A stretch of DNA of 64,000 bases from Alkalicoccus luteus (GTDB lineage Bacteria > Bacillota > Bacilli > Bacillales > Salisediminibacteriaceae). The position numbers and the translations under genes were made by a program. Positions 1-9,015 of the stretch are shown in pieces. The notes beneath the pieces are model-generated. The model did no database searches and was not told where the DNA came from. It was given only the letters and a program-made list of their open reading frames with translations. Where the stretch lies: the NCBI GenBank assembly GCA_052061695.1, contig JBPZEY010000008.1; one strand, 5' to 3'. How positions within the stretch are numbered: position 1 is the stretch's first letter; the number at the start of each line of letters is the position of its first letter.

Positions 1-120
1 GCCGGCGAAACGTGGAGCGATATGACGGGTAATCACGGCGCGTCTGTCACCATTAACAGCGACGGCTGGGGAGAATTCCATACGGACGGCGGATCTGTAT
101 CGATTTATGTGCAGCAATAG
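1..120 (+). CDS. Alpha-amylase, C-terminal end (partial)
   Basis: The window opens inside a reading frame ending at TAG 118-120. The 39 visible residues include ETWSDMTGN, VTINSDGWGEF and GSVSIYVQQ. These match the end of the C-terminal beta-sandwich (domain C) of liquefying GH13 alpha-amylases of the B. licheniformis type, secreted enzymes that hydrolyse internal alpha-1,4 bonds of starch. The catalytic barrel and signal peptide lie outside the window, so activity cannot be judged. A strong hairpin follows 20 bases after the stop. Confidence 0.85.
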   Translation, partial: AGETWSDMTGNHGASVTINSDGWGEFHTDGGSVSIYVQQ

Positions 121-137
121 GGAGTCGGCTCACACTA

Positions 138-183
138 AAAAAGCGCTGAAACAGGGGACAACCTTGTTTCAGCGCTTATTTTA
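138..183. terminator. Bidirectional terminator between amylase and STAS gene
   Basis: AAGCGCTGAAACA (141-153) pairs with TGTTTCAGCGCTT. It is flanked by an A run on the left and TTATTTTA on the right, so it can serve both convergent genes. Confidence 0.85.
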
Positions 184-201
184 TCCCGGCTGCTTATAAG
201 C

Positions 202-1014
202 TCAGTTCTCGTGACCGGCGATGTCGTTTAAGACAGATTTCACGCTTTGATATGTTGGATAGTCCGCGAGGTTGATGTTCTGTTCAATGATCATCTGAGC
301 TGTTTCGGAGCGAATACCGCTTACAATCACCTTCAGTCCGACGAGCTTCATCGAATCGAGAATCATAAACAAATGGTCGGCTACCTCCTGGGTGATTTCA
401 TACGCGCCGGAAAAATCAACGATGATCGTCTGTGTTTTCGATTCGGTCAGGCGTGGGAGCGTATTTTCGAGCAAGCTGCTCGTGCGCCGCTGGGTCAGAT
501 TGCCGATGAGCGGCAGCACGGAAATGCGGTCGCGTACAGGAACAATTGGTGCAGAAAGCTCCAGCATTTCCTTTCGCATCTGCTCGAGCTGCTCCTGATA
601 GCGGCTGTTGTAGTTCGAGGTTGTGCTGTTAATCACTTCATCGAACACTTCGACGACGCTGTTGATCAGCTGATAGCAGCTCATCGACGTGTGCTCGGCT
701 TTCCCCTGCAGCCGTTTCAGCAGTTCCATGCGCATCTGATTTAAGTAACCGGTCATATCTTCAATTTCCAGTCCGCCTTCTGCAGCGCGGTTATGTGTAT
801 CATAGTCCAGTTTATCAAGCGGTGTGGCCCCGTTTTTCCCCTCAAGCCGGCGCCGGATCGTCTCCATTAGCCCATAAGATAGACGGTAGTGCATCTCATA
901 GCTGTTTTCGTCCTCATGTAAAAATGGAGAGCTCTCCCGCAGACTTTCCATCAAATCGGCGGTTAAGCCGTCCAAATCCTCAAATATTTCCGCTTCCTGA
1001 ACAGACATCGTCAT
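202..1014 (-). CDS. RsbR-like STAS-domain stressosome protein
   Basis: 270-residue protein. The last ~115 residues form a STAS domain opening with the RsbR-type signature PIVPVRDRISVLPLIG and containing IIVDFSGAYEITQEVADHL; its Thr/Ser region corresponds to the phosphorylated segment of RsbR paralogues. The N-terminal half is helical and resembles the variable sensor module of stressosome proteins. Such proteins form cytoplasmic complexes with RsbS and RsbT and control sigma-B or another output. No rsbS or rsbT is nearby, so this is a stand-alone paralogue. I place the start at ATG 1012-1014 because AAAGGTG precedes it at good spacing; an in-frame ATG further upstream at 1068 has no ribosome binding site. 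Confidence 0.8.
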   Translation of the reverse strand: MTMSVQEAEIFEDLDGLTADLMESLRESSPFLHEDENSYEMHYRLSYGLMETIRRRLEGKNGATPLDKLDYDTHNRAAEGGLEIEDMTGYLNQMRMELLKRLQGKAEHTSMSCYQLINSVVEVFDEVINSTTSNYNSRYQEQLEQMRKEMLELSAPIVPVRDRISVLPLIGNLTQRRTSSLLENTLPRLTESKTQTIIVDFSGAYEITQEVADHLFMILDSMKLVGLKVIVSGIRSETAQMIIEQNINLADYPTYQSVKSVLNDIAGHEN

Positions 1015-1090
1015 TCGATCACCTTTATTCTTAATAGATTCAGAGTCCATATTACTAGATGGAGGCAAAAATTACAATCGATGACTGCGC

Positions 1091-2098
1091 TCATGACGCA
1101 CCCGCAGCAGGCAGAAACGTTACTTGATTTTTAGCAGACTGCTTGCCTTCCACGAGCGCCTGATCGGCTCTGGACAGCGTTTGCTCCAAGGAAGAATCGA
1201 CTTCGGTCAGGCCGCCTGTGAAGGAAAGGCCCTGCGGCTCTGGCAGCTCATTAATCGCGAGTGCCATACGGCGTACCGCCTGCTCGACCTCTGATTTATC
1301 GCCATCAGGAAAATAGAGTAAAAATTCTTCGCCGCCCCACCTGGCTGCCATAGCGTGTGCCGTTTTTTCCGCTTTAATAATTCCGGCCGCCTGAGCCAAG
1401 GCGTGGTCACCAGCAGTTTGACCGAGCTCGCCATTGATTTTTTTAAAATTATCCAAATCAAGCAGCGCCAAATAGCCGGATTTCCCCTGGTCCAGAGCTT
1501 CCTGCATCTGTACGTACATCCAACGCCGGTTGAACAGGCCAGTCAGGGGATCAAACCGCTCGGCGGCTTCCCGTTCCATGCTTTTTTGATCGTGCATGCG
1601 CTTATAAAACAGCAGGCAGATAAAAAAGATCGCAAATATCATAAACACGTTCATCGTCAAAATGGTCTGGAGTACAGTCGGCGGAAAATATCCGGTATTA
1701 GCGGGGGCGATCAAAAAGATGAGAAAGAAAAACGAAACGGCAGCAGTATTTAAGACTACCTGCCAGGCGAACGGCAGAAAAATCAGGGTCAGAACAGGAA
1801 AATTTAATATAAACAAATGAAGGCCGGCGGCTGTACCGACGAGGTAAGAGCCGATGGTGATATGGACAATTGTGTTAACGAGCTGGGTGACCGCAATCTG
1901 CTTATACTGCTCCTTTTGCACAAACGGCAGCAGCAGGAAAACGACGATCGTGCTGACCACGTGCGCACTCGCCAATATCCAGTCTCCAGAAAAAATGTTG
2001 AGGATCATCAGAATCAAGTGGACCGACCAGTTTAGATAGAGAAAACGGGTCATCAGCTTCTGCAGCGGCGTGTAGGCGTTAGTTGCAGCATGATTCAC
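1091..2098 (-). CDS. Membrane-bound GGDEF diguanylate cyclase
   Basis: About 335 residues. The first ~175 are hydrophobic, with roughly six membrane segments. A GGDEF domain follows: it starts at DPLTGLFNRR, has the metal-site LLDLDNFKKING and the active-site loop RWGGEEF. Such enzymes make cyclic di-GMP from two GTP. I see no RxxD inhibitory site just upstream of GGEEF, so product inhibition through that site is unlikely. The ATG at 2105-2107 directly abuts GGAGG, too close for initiation. GTG 2096-2098, nine bases from GGAGG, is the better start. The gene is divergent from the protease at 2329. Confidence 0.88.
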   Translation of the reverse strand: MNHAATNAYTPLQKLMTRFLYLNWSVHLILMILNIFSGDWILASAHVVSTIVVFLLLPFVQKEQYKQIAVTQLVNTIVHITIGSYLVGTAAGLHLFILNFPVLTLIFLPFAWQVVLNTAAVSFFFLIFLIAPANTGYFPPTVLQTILTMNVFMIFAIFFICLLFYKRMHDQKSMEREAAERFDPLTGLFNRRWMYVQMQEALDQGKSGYLALLDLDNFKKINGELGQTAGDHALAQAAGIIKAEKTAHAMAARWGGEEFLLYFPDGDKSEVEQAVRRMALAINELPEPQGLSFTGGLTEVDSSLEQTLSRADQALVEGKQSAKNQVTFLPAAGAS

Positions 2099-2328
2099 AG
2101 CACTCATCCTCCAAATTTGATAAGAAAAACACGTCTCAGGTCCTATTGAAAAATAGTTCGTTACTATAATAATAACGTAAATTGCTAAAAAATCAATCCG
2201 CCCATTTTCGCAGAATGGCTGCTGCCCGAAATGAGGGCGCTGTTTTAAGCAGCTATGTCCCGCAGGAGTGTGTGTTTGTACAATTTATGGAAGGGAATGA
2301 GAGTGGAAACAGGAAAGGAGTGTCCTGC

Positions 2329-3297
2329 ATGAGCGATGTAAGGCTGATTCCATATAAGGTGGAAAAACGGTTTCGAACAATGTCGGACGTACCGCGCGGA
2401 ATTGAAATGGTAGAGGCCCCTGCTTTCTGGAACACAGCAGGTAAAGGAAGCGGACACGTTACAGCTGTCATTGATACGGGCATTTCTCTAAACCATCCGG
2501 ACTTAGAGGATCGGATCGTGGGAGGAAGGAACTTTTCGCAGGATGACGGGGGAGATCCGGAGAGCTATGACGACTATAACGGTCACGGCACGCACGTTGC
2601 AGGTACGATCGCAGCAGCTGAAAACGGGTCCGGCGTAGTCGGTGTGGCTCCGGAAGCGAAGCTGCTCAGCTTAAAGGCACTTGATCAAAACGGTGGCGGT
2701 TCGATGCAGTCGGTCGTTGACGCGATCCACTATGCAGTAGACTGGGAAGGTACTGACGGAGAGCGAGTGCGTGTGATCTGCATGTCGCTTGGAGGACCGG
2801 AAGATCTTCCGGAACTGCACGAGGCAGTGAAGCGGGCCGTGTCAGAACGGATCGCAGTCGTCGTCGCAGCTGGCAATGAAGGCGATGGCAATCTGGATAC
2901 AGACGAGTTTGCTTATCCAGGCGCTTATAATGAAGTCATTCAAGTCGGCGCAGTCAATTTTCAAGGTGAGCTGACGGAGTTTACAAACACGAACGATGAA
3001 ATTGATCTCGTTGCCCCTGGTCATAACATTCTCTCCACGTACCTCGACGGCGGCTACTCGGAGTTGAGCGGAACGTCAATGGCAGCTCCGCACGTAGCCG
3101 GTGCGATGGTGCTGCTGCTTCACTGGGCCGAAGAAGGCTTTGGACGGCGTATTTCAGAGGCAGAAATGTACGCACAGCTGATCCGCCGTACAACACCGCT
3201 CGGAAATCCGCTGACAGCTGAAGGAAATGGTCTCCTTACGCTCGGTCTGGTGGAACGAATTGCCGCCTGGACCGGTGAACAGCCGGCGGCCCCATAA
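2329..3297 (+). CDS. isp: Intracellular subtilisin-like serine protease (ISP)
   Basis: 322-residue S8 protease without a signal peptide. The short N-terminal pro-segment carries the LIPY motif (residues 6-9) typical of Bacillus intracellular subtilisins. The catalytic triad is visible: Asp49 (AVIDTG), His86 (NGHGTHVAG) and Ser250 (LSGTSMAAPH). Strong ISP signatures are ISMSLGG-like CMSLGGPEDLPEL, AAGNEGDGN and QLIRRTTPL. The family works in the cytoplasm on damaged or stationary-phase proteins and is activated by removal of the pro-segment. Start ATG 2329 is chosen for AGGAAAGGAG (2311-2320), eight bases upstream; longer in-frame extension to 2182 lacks an RBS. The next gene follows after 15 bases, probably co-transcribed. 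Confidence 0.93.
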   Translation: MSDVRLIPYKVEKRFRTMSDVPRGIEMVEAPAFWNTAGKGSGHVTAVIDTGISLNHPDLEDRIVGGRNFSQDDGGDPESYDDYNGHGTHVAGTIAAAENGSGVVGVAPEAKLLSLKALDQNGGGSMQSVVDAIHYAVDWEGTDGERVRVICMSLGGPEDLPELHEAVKRAVSERIAVVVAAGNEGDGNLDTDEFAYPGAYNEVIQVGAVNFQGELTEFTNTNDEIDLVAPGHNILSTYLDGGYSELSGTSMAAPHVAGAMVLLLHWAEEGFGRRISEAEMYAQLIRRTTPLGNPLTAEGNGLLTLGLVERIAAWTGEQPAAP

Positions 3298-3312
3298 GCA
3301 GAGGAGGAACGA

Positions 3313-4179
3313 ATGATGGCAGTTGATATAGAGTTTACATTTATTGATACGAATCATGTGACCCTGCACACCGCACTCGCCGGACCGAAGGACGGCGAAC
3401 TGGTTGTTTTGCTGCACGGCTTCCCGGAGTTCTGGTACGGCTGGCGCCATCAGATCGAAGCGCTTGCGGAGGCAGGCTACCGGGTCGCGGTGCCGGACCA
3501 GCGCGGCTACAATTTAAGCAGCAAGCCCGAGGGCGCGTCGCTCTACACTGTTGATCTGCTCCGCGACGATATCGCCGGTCTGATCGAGCAGCTAGGTTAT
3601 CAGGAGGCATACTGGGTCGGTCACGACTGGGGCGGCGCGGTTGCATGGTACGCGGCTGCGACAAAGCCGGAGCTCGTCAAAAAGCTGACGGCGATTAACA
3701 TCCCCTACCCCGGAGCGATGGGCAAGGCGCTGCTCCGCTATCCGCCTCAGCTGTTGAAAAGCTTATACATGGCGTTTTTCCAGATACCGGAGTTTCCCGA
3801 AAAGCTGATGCAGACGGATGATCTGGAGCAGATGAAAAAAGGCATCGCGATGACAGCCAACCCGGGAGCGTTTACCGAAGACGATCTCGATCGCTACAAA
3901 ACCGCCTGGGCGCAGCCCGGTGCTTTGACCGGCATGCTGAACTGGTATCGTGCCATTTGGCACAAGGAGATTCGCCCCGATCTCGTACAGGTACCGGTGC
4001 GGATTCTCTGGGGGCTGGGGGATCCGTTTCTGCACAAAACGACGGCGAAGGTGAGTCTTGAATACTGCGCGAAGGGCGAGCTGATCTATATTGACGATGC
4101 CACTCACTGGGTTCATCATGAACAGCCGGACGTCATCAACCGGCTGATGCTGGAGTTTCTGCAGCAGGAAAAACCGTAA
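3313..4179 (+). CDS. Alpha/beta hydrolase, epoxide hydrolase/haloalkane dehalogenase-like
   Basis: 288 residues of alpha/beta-hydrolase fold. The oxyanion motif is HGFPEFWYGWRHQ (35-47). The nucleophile elbow GHDWGG carries Asp105 rather than Ser, which points to epoxide hydrolases and dehalogenases that use an Asp ester intermediate. Asp237 (GLGDPFL) and His265 (ATHWVHHEQP) fit the other catalytic positions. A cap region lies between about 130 and 210. The substrate is unknown. GAGGAGGAAC sits just before ATG 3313. It follows isp by 15 bases and is closed by a strong terminator, so the two form a likely bicistron. Confidence 0.85.
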   Translation: MMAVDIEFTFIDTNHVTLHTALAGPKDGELVVLLHGFPEFWYGWRHQIEALAEAGYRVAVPDQRGYNLSSKPEGASLYTVDLLRDDIAGLIEQLGYQEAYWVGHDWGGAVAWYAAATKPELVKKLTAINIPYPGAMGKALLRYPPQLLKSLYMAFFQIPEFPEKLMQTDDLEQMKKGIAMTANPGAFTEDDLDRYKTAWAQPGALTGMLNWYRAIWHKEIRPDLVQVPVRILWGLGDPFLHKTTAKVSLEYCAKGELIYIDDATHWVHHEQPDVINRLMLEFLQQEKP

Positions 4180-4193
4180 GTCCAGAAGTCACT

Positions 4194-4231
4194 AAGGTAC
4201 CTTTCGACTTACGAAAGGTACCTTTTTTTAT
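4194..4231 (+). terminator. Rho-independent terminator after hydrolase
   Basis: AAGGTACCTTTCG (4194-4206) and CGAAAGGTACCTT (4212-4224) form a 13-bp perfect stem followed by a T run. Confidence 0.93.
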
Positions 4232-4241
4232 GCCTTCAGCT

Positions 4242-4268
4242 TCCAACTAAGTGCTCCGGTGCCGATAT
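4242..4268 (+). promoter_or_regulatory. Probable sigma-D promoter of the chemoreceptor gene
   Basis: GCCGATAT at 4261-4268 is an exact match to the sigma-D (sigma-28 type) -10 element. The -35 region about 15 bases upstream is poor compared with TAAA. It lies 52 bases before the start of a methyl-accepting chemotaxis gene, and such genes are normally in the sigma-D regulon. Confidence 0.6.
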
Positions 4269-4320
4269 TAGAACCGGAGGACAAGGGCCTCTGCCACCAT
4301 ACGAAGAGGGGGAGAAGATC

Positions 4321-6009
4321 GTGACGCTGAAAGCAAAGCTGCTTGGCGCTTTTTCGGTCGTTGTTGTCATTATTTTTGTCATTGGTGGGCTGGCGCTCTC
4401 AAGCCTCAGTTCGATGAATCAGAACGGAGAAACGATGTATGAGGATCGGGTGATGGCATTAAGCTACCTGATCGACATCGTGCAGCATGCCGAAATGGCC
4501 AGGGGAGAAATGCTGACATCACTATTGACAGAAGAAGTACTGCGGGCAGAGGAGGCCCTTGGTGAACTGGAATATGTAGATGGTGTCCTGGAAGCATATG
4601 CAGGAACGTATTTAACGTCAGAGGAAGCCGAAGCGCTGAGCCAGCTGGAATCAGAGTGGCTGGATTTCTCAGCAGCATTACAGTTTATGAATGAGGAAAT
4701 TCAAAATGGAAATGTGGAGGCTGCTACCCGCTTTACAGAAACGGCAGCAACAGAGTTTGCACAGGTGGAGGAAACGCTGGAGTCCTTGATCGTGATTAAT
4801 GAAGGAGTTGCGGGGGAACTCAATGCCGCAAACCAGTCTTTGTTTGAGCAAAGCCGTATGTTAATGATTGCAGCGGCCGTTGCTGCGGTTCTCGCTGCAG
4901 CAGGTCTCGGTATCTTTCTCGGGCGCTCGATCGGCGGAGCAGCAAGCCGGGTGTCGGATTATATGAAAGCAGTGGCTGCGGGGGATTTGACGCGGGAGCC
5001 GCTTCAGGTCAACCGAAAGGACGAGCTTGGTGAGCTGATGACATCCGCTAACACGATGCAGGAAAGCTTGCAAGATGTCCTGCAAGGGGTCGCAGATGCC
5101 TCCTCTGATGTGACGCAGAACAGCGAGGAACTGCTTCAATCCGTGGATGAAATGCGAAATGGCAGTGAACAAGTCGCTTCTACGATGGAAGAGCTGGCGT
5201 CCGGTGCAGAGCTTCAGGCCGGCAGTGCGGGTACGCTCGCGGAGAGCATTGAGGCGTTTTTGGAGCAGATTGAAGCAAGCCGGATTGCAGGGGAGGCGGC
5301 TTCTGAAAATACGAAGGCGGCTGATGAAGCGGCAGCCGTAGGACGCGAACGAATGGCTTCGTCCCTCACGTCGATGGAAGACATTCACGATGCGGTGCGC
5401 TCTGCAGTAGCCGACGTACGCGGCCTGGATGAAAAAACGAAAAACATCACGTCGCTCGTGGATATGATTCAAGGTGTGGCGGATCAGACAAATCTGCTTG
5501 CGCTGAATGCTGCGATCGAAGCAGCGAGAGCAGGCGAACATGGACGCGGTTTTGCCGTTGTAGCAGATGAAGTGCGCAAACTTGCGGAACAGGTGTCGGT
5601 GTCCGTCTCGGAAATTACAAGCATCGTTCACGCGATTCAGCAGGAGTCGGCGGTTGTCGCAGCCGGCCTTGAAAGCGGCTTTAAGAAAGCGGAAGCCGGT
5701 GCGGAACAGGTACGCCTGACCGGCGAAGCGTTTGAAACGGTTCAGCAGGCTGCGGCTGCTTCAGCTGAGCGGATGCAGGGCCTGACCGGCCGGCTTGCCG
5801 AGGTAACAGCCGGAAGCGGAAAAATCCGCAGTTCGATCAGTGAAGTTGCTTCTGTGTCGCAGCAGTCGGCAGCCGGAATTGAAGAAACAGCTGCTTCAAC
5901 CGAGCAGTCTCTAAGCTCCATGGAAGAGATTGCGTCCAGCTCAGCAGATCTCGCCCGTCTTGCAGAAAATCTGCAGGAAAAAGTGCAGCAATTCCAGCTT
6001 CGTGCATAA
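4321..6009 (+). CDS. Methyl-accepting chemotaxis protein
   Basis: 562-residue transmembrane chemoreceptor. TM1 is about residues 8-28. A helical ligand-binding region of ~150 residues (four-helix-bundle type) follows, then TM2 at about 181-201, HAMP at about 202-255 and a long coiled-coil signalling domain. The kinase-control hairpin tip is seen in DQTNLLALNAAIEAARAGEH followed by GRGFAVVADEVRKLAEQ. It couples to CheW/CheA at the cell pole. The ligand cannot be read from sequence. Start is GTG 4321 behind GGGGGAG. It is monocistronic, with its own promoter-like element upstream and a terminator downstream. Confidence 0.93.
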   Translation: MTLKAKLLGAFSVVVVIIFVIGGLALSSLSSMNQNGETMYEDRVMALSYLIDIVQHAEMARGEMLTSLLTEEVLRAEEALGELEYVDGVLEAYAGTYLTSEEAEALSQLESEWLDFSAALQFMNEEIQNGNVEAATRFTETAATEFAQVEETLESLIVINEGVAGELNAANQSLFEQSRMLMIAAAVAAVLAAAGLGIFLGRSIGGAASRVSDYMKAVAAGDLTREPLQVNRKDELGELMTSANTMQESLQDVLQGVADASSDVTQNSEELLQSVDEMRNGSEQVASTMEELASGAELQAGSAGTLAESIEAFLEQIEASRIAGEAASENTKAADEAAAVGRERMASSLTSMEDIHDAVRSAVADVRGLDEKTKNITSLVDMIQGVADQTNLLALNAAIEAARAGEHGRGFAVVADEVRKLAEQVSVSVSEITSIVHAIQQESAVVAAGLESGFKKAEAGAEQVRLTGEAFETVQQAAAASAERMQGLTGRLAEVTAGSGKIRSSISEVASVSQQSAAGIEETAASTEQSLSSMEEIASSSADLARLAENLQEKVQQFQLRA

Positions 6010-6078
6010 TTACGAACATTTTCGATTAAAAATGTATACACGCTGACGCTTTTGTCAGGTGACGCATGACAGAGAACG

Positions 6079-6113
6079 GCAGAAAACGGCTGACAGCAGC
6101 CGTTTTCCCTGTT
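6079..6113 (+). terminator. Terminator after chemoreceptor
   Basis: GAAAACGGCTG acag CAGCCGTTTTC (6082-6107) followed by CCTGTTTAATTTG; strong stem, modest T tract. Confidence 0.75.
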
Positions 6114-6279
6114 TAATTTGAGCTGAAATCATGTAAGGAAATATGACATACTTTTCAGCTTATTCATAAAAATGTTTTATCAGAATATTGATAATTATGT
6201 AATTGTATGATACGCTCTTTTTTATCAGTAATCATTTTCAAATTAATTAAACCATTAGGACGAGAGGGGATCAGTACAC

Positions 6280-7197
6280 ATGAAAAAGAAATGGGCAGGT
6301 ATCGTTTTAGGTACAGCAGCAGTTGCAGCACTTGCTGCCTGCGGGGGAAATGAAGATGGGGATATGCCTACATACACGGTGGCGACAGACTCCAACTACG
6401 TTCCGTTTGAATTTTTGAATGATGAGACAGGGGAAATGGAAGGCTTCGATATTGACCTGATCAATGCGATTGCCGAAGAAGTCGGCTTCGAAATCGATCT
6501 GGAAGTAGTAGAATTCGACGGTATCGTTTCCGGAATGGGAACAGGACGCTATGATATTGGAATTGCCGGTATGACGATCACAGAAGAGCGTGCCGAGAAC
6601 TTTGAATTCTCACGTCCTTACTACAGTGCCGGTCTGATTCTGGCAGTACAGCCGGGTGAAGAAGAAATTCAGTCCATCGACGACGTCGACGGTCTGCGTG
6701 TCTCAACGCGTGCTGCTACAACGAGCCAGACTTATCTGGAAGAAAACACGGATGCAGAAGTGGTCACGTTCCCAGACATCGTGAACGCTTACCAGGATCT
6801 GCAGGCAGGTCGCGTTGATGCCGCTATTTATGACCTTCCAAACGTTCTCTACTACATTGAAACAGAAGGTGTAGGCGAAATGGAAACAGTCGGTGATACG
6901 CTCACTGGTGAGCAGTATGGCATTGCCTTCCCGGAAGGCTCCGAGCTGCGTGAAGACGTAGATGCTGCGCTCGAAACACTGATGGAAGATGGCACATATG
7001 CCGAAATTTATGAAGAGTGGTTCGGTCAGGAGCCTAACCTCGACCAGCTTGCAGATACAGCAGAAGATGCGATGAATCTGGAGCCGGAAGATGCAGAGGA
7101 TGCGGACGAAGCAGATACTGCAGATGAAGAAGTAAACGACGGCGAAGATGTTGAAAACGATCCAGCAGAAGACAACGAAGAAGACAACAACGAGTAA
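6280..7197 (+). CDS. Polar amino-acid ABC transporter, substrate-binding lipoprotein
   Basis: 305 residues. The signal peptide ends in lipobox LAAC with lipidated Cys21. A family-3 solute-binding domain follows (YTVATDSNYVPFEF, GFDIDLINAIAEEVG, ITEERAENFEFSRPYY), as in GlnH/ArtJ-type receptors. It hangs on the outer membrane face and delivers an amino acid to the permease encoded next. Unusually, about 50 extra C-terminal residues (from about 255) are almost all Asp, Glu, Ala and Asn, far more acidic than the folded domain. The permease and ATPase follow in the same direction, giving a complete importer. Glutamine, arginine or cystine are possible substrates. Confidence 0.9.
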   Translation: MKKKWAGIVLGTAAVAALAACGGNEDGDMPTYTVATDSNYVPFEFLNDETGEMEGFDIDLINAIAEEVGFEIDLEVVEFDGIVSGMGTGRYDIGIAGMTITEERAENFEFSRPYYSAGLILAVQPGEEEIQSIDDVDGLRVSTRAATTSQTYLEENTDAEVVTFPDIVNAYQDLQAGRVDAAIYDLPNVLYYIETEGVGEMETVGDTLTGEQYGIAFPEGSELREDVDAALETLMEDGTYAEIYEEWFGQEPNLDQLADTAEDAMNLEPEDAEDADEADTADEEVNDGEDVENDPAEDNEEDNNE

Positions 7198-7214
7198 CAC
7201 ACTGCAGGCAGTTG

Positions 7215-7247
7215 ACCCGGTCTGATCACTCGTCGGACCGGGTTTAT
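7215..7247 (+). terminator. Intercistronic hairpin (leaky terminator or mRNA stabiliser)
   Basis: ACCCGGTC (7215-7222) pairs with GACCGGGT (7236-7243), followed by TTATTTC. It sits between the binding-protein gene and its permease. A partial terminator here would give more receptor than membrane components, as is common in such operons. Confidence 0.6.
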
Positions 7248-7270
7248 TTCGTAGAGGAGGTCTGAAGGAC

Positions 7271-7942
7271 ATGCTTGAAAATTTACAGGAAATTTTCTCG
7301 AGTCCACACTACACGAACACGCTCCCGTTTTTATGGCGCGGCATGCAGCTGACGCTTCTCGTCACGTTCGTCGGGGTATTTATCGGGTTTATCATCGGAA
7401 GTCTCATCGGACTGATGCGGCTTTCCAAAAACAAAGTCGTTTACGGCATCGCCACGGTTTACATAGAAGCATTCCGCGGTACGCCGATTCTCGTACAGGC
7501 GCTCTTCCTGTACTTCGGTTTTTCCGATTTTCTCGGGATTAACTTTACGGCAATCCAGGCAGGTATTCTCGTTATCGCCTTGAACGCCGGGGCGTATATC
7601 GCGGAAATAGTCCGCGGTGGTGTTGAGTCGATCGACAAAGGACAGATGGAAGCCGGCCGTTCCATGGGAATGACATCCACCCAGACGATGCGCTATATCA
7701 TCTGGCCGCAGGCGTTTAAGCGGATGATTCCGCCGCTCGGCAACCAGTTCATCATCAGTCTGAAGGATACATCTATATTCGCGGTTATTTCACTCGGCGA
7801 AATGACGTATCTGATGCGTCAGTATGTAAGCACGACCGGGGATCCGTTTGTCCCGTATATCATGCTCTGTCTTGGGTATCTGATTATTACGATTCCGAGT
7901 ATGGTCATTCTGCGACGCGTTGAACGGAGGTTGGATGTATAA
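7271..7942 (+). CDS. Polar amino-acid ABC transporter, permease
   Basis: 223-residue integral membrane protein of the HisM/GlnP family. It has about five hydrophobic segments and the conserved cytoplasmic EAA loop (residues EAGRSMGMTSTQTMRYIIWPQ), which docks on the ATPase. FRGTPILVQ and LKDTSIFAVI are typical of this family. ATG 7271 is preceded by AGAGGAGG. Its TAA overlaps the ATG of the ATPase gene by one base, indicating translational coupling. Confidence 0.92.
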   Translation: MLENLQEIFSSPHYTNTLPFLWRGMQLTLLVTFVGVFIGFIIGSLIGLMRLSKNKVVYGIATVYIEAFRGTPILVQALFLYFGFSDFLGINFTAIQAGILVIALNAGAYIAEIVRGGVESIDKGQMEAGRSMGMTSTQTMRYIIWPQAFKRMIPPLGNQFIISLKDTSIFAVISLGEMTYLMRQYVSTTGDPFVPYIMLCLGYLIITIPSMVILRRVERRLDV

Positions 7943-8664
7943 TGATCACAGTTAAAAACCTGCACAAAAGCTTTGGGGATAACGAGGTTCTCTCCGGCAT
8001 CGATGCTCAAGTCGAAGAGCGAGAGGTGGTCTGTGTCATCGGGCCATCAGGCTCCGGAAAAAGTACGTTTCTTCGCTGCATGAACATGCTGGAAGAAATT
8101 ACGAGCGGTGAAGTTATCATCGACGGCGTAAGCCTCACTGATCCGAAAACAAATATTAACAAGCTTCGCGCTCAGGTCGGCATGGTATTTCAGCACTTCA
8201 ACCTGTTTCCGCACATGACTGTGATGGAAAACGTTACGCTCGGCCCGCGTAAAGTGAGCGGCAAGGAAAAAGGCGAGGCCGATCAGCTGGCAAAGGAGCT
8301 TCTCGATAAAGTAGGACTGGCCGACAAGGCACAGGCTTATCCGGGAAGTCTATCAGGAGGTCAGAAGCAGCGGGTAGCGATCGCACGAGCGCTTGCAATG
8401 AACCCGAAGGTGATGCTGTTTGATGAGCCGACCTCGGCGCTTGATCCTGAGCTTGTCGGAGACGTACTCGGCGTTATGAAGGATCTTGCCAAGGAAGGGA
8501 TGACGATGGTCGTTGTCACGCACGAAATGGGCTTCGCGCGCGAGATGGGCGACCGCGTGATCTTCATGGATAAAGGCGTCATTCAGGAAGAAGGGAAGCC
8601 GGAGCAGATCTTCGATAATCCGCAGAACGAACGGACCCAGTCCTTCCTGAGCAAATTGCTGTAA
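7942..8664 (+). CDS. Polar amino-acid ABC transporter, ATP-binding protein
   Basis: 240-residue GlnQ/HisP-type ATPase. Walker A is GPSGSGKST (34-42), the Q-loop VFQHFNLFPHMT, the signature LSGGQKQR, Walker B VMLFDEPTSALDP and the switch His in VVVTHEMGFA. It drives import through the permease encoded immediately upstream, with which it shares a TAATG junction. It is the last gene of the three-gene operon and is followed by a strong terminator. Confidence 0.95.
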   Translation: MITVKNLHKSFGDNEVLSGIDAQVEEREVVCVIGPSGSGKSTFLRCMNMLEEITSGEVIIDGVSLTDPKTNINKLRAQVGMVFQHFNLFPHMTVMENVTLGPRKVSGKEKGEADQLAKELLDKVGLADKAQAYPGSLSGGQKQRVAIARALAMNPKVMLFDEPTSALDPELVGDVLGVMKDLAKEGMTMVVVTHEMGFAREMGDRVIFMDKGVIQEEGKPEQIFDNPQNERTQSFLSKLL

Positions 8665-8675
8665 ATCAGCACGAT

Positions 8676-8706
8676 AAAACCCGGCCGCTGTGCCGGGTTT
8701 TTTTAT
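8676..8706 (+). terminator. Terminator of the amino-acid transporter operon
   Basis: AAAACCCGGC and GCCGGGTTTT flank a short loop and are followed by T residues, 12 bases after the ATPase stop. Confidence 0.92.
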
Positions 8707-8968
8707 GGTGGATAACGGTGCAGGAAGATGGTTCTTTTGGCCTGAAAGCAACGTAACGATTGGTGAAAACTGCACAACGCTGCTCGAAAGCGATATAACA
8801 ATGCCGAAAGAGAACACAGCAGCGGGCAAAAGTGATTTACGCAACGTAACAGTTCATGATAACGAATAAAACAACACAAGCACCTTCAAACGTGACACAG
8901 CGTTCCTCAAAACGAACACTCCCCATTCATACGAACACCGGGCCGGCGCCCGATTTGATTCACAGCCT

Positions 8969-9000
8969 GAAAACCCGGCGAACGCTCTCGCCGGGTGTTT
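8969..9000 (-). terminator. Terminator of yhaM
   Basis: ACCCGGCGA and TCGCCGGGT form a stem; read on the minus strand it is followed by TTTT. It lies 16 bases beyond the yhaM stop. The 260 bases between this and the preceding terminator show no convincing gene. Confidence 0.8.
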
Positions 9001-9015
9001 CCGTTGCCGTGCTGT

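Noticed and set aside
8705..8869. 54-codon frame after the amino-acid transporter terminator
   Set aside because: Its start lies within the terminator T run and there is no RBS or recognisable product.
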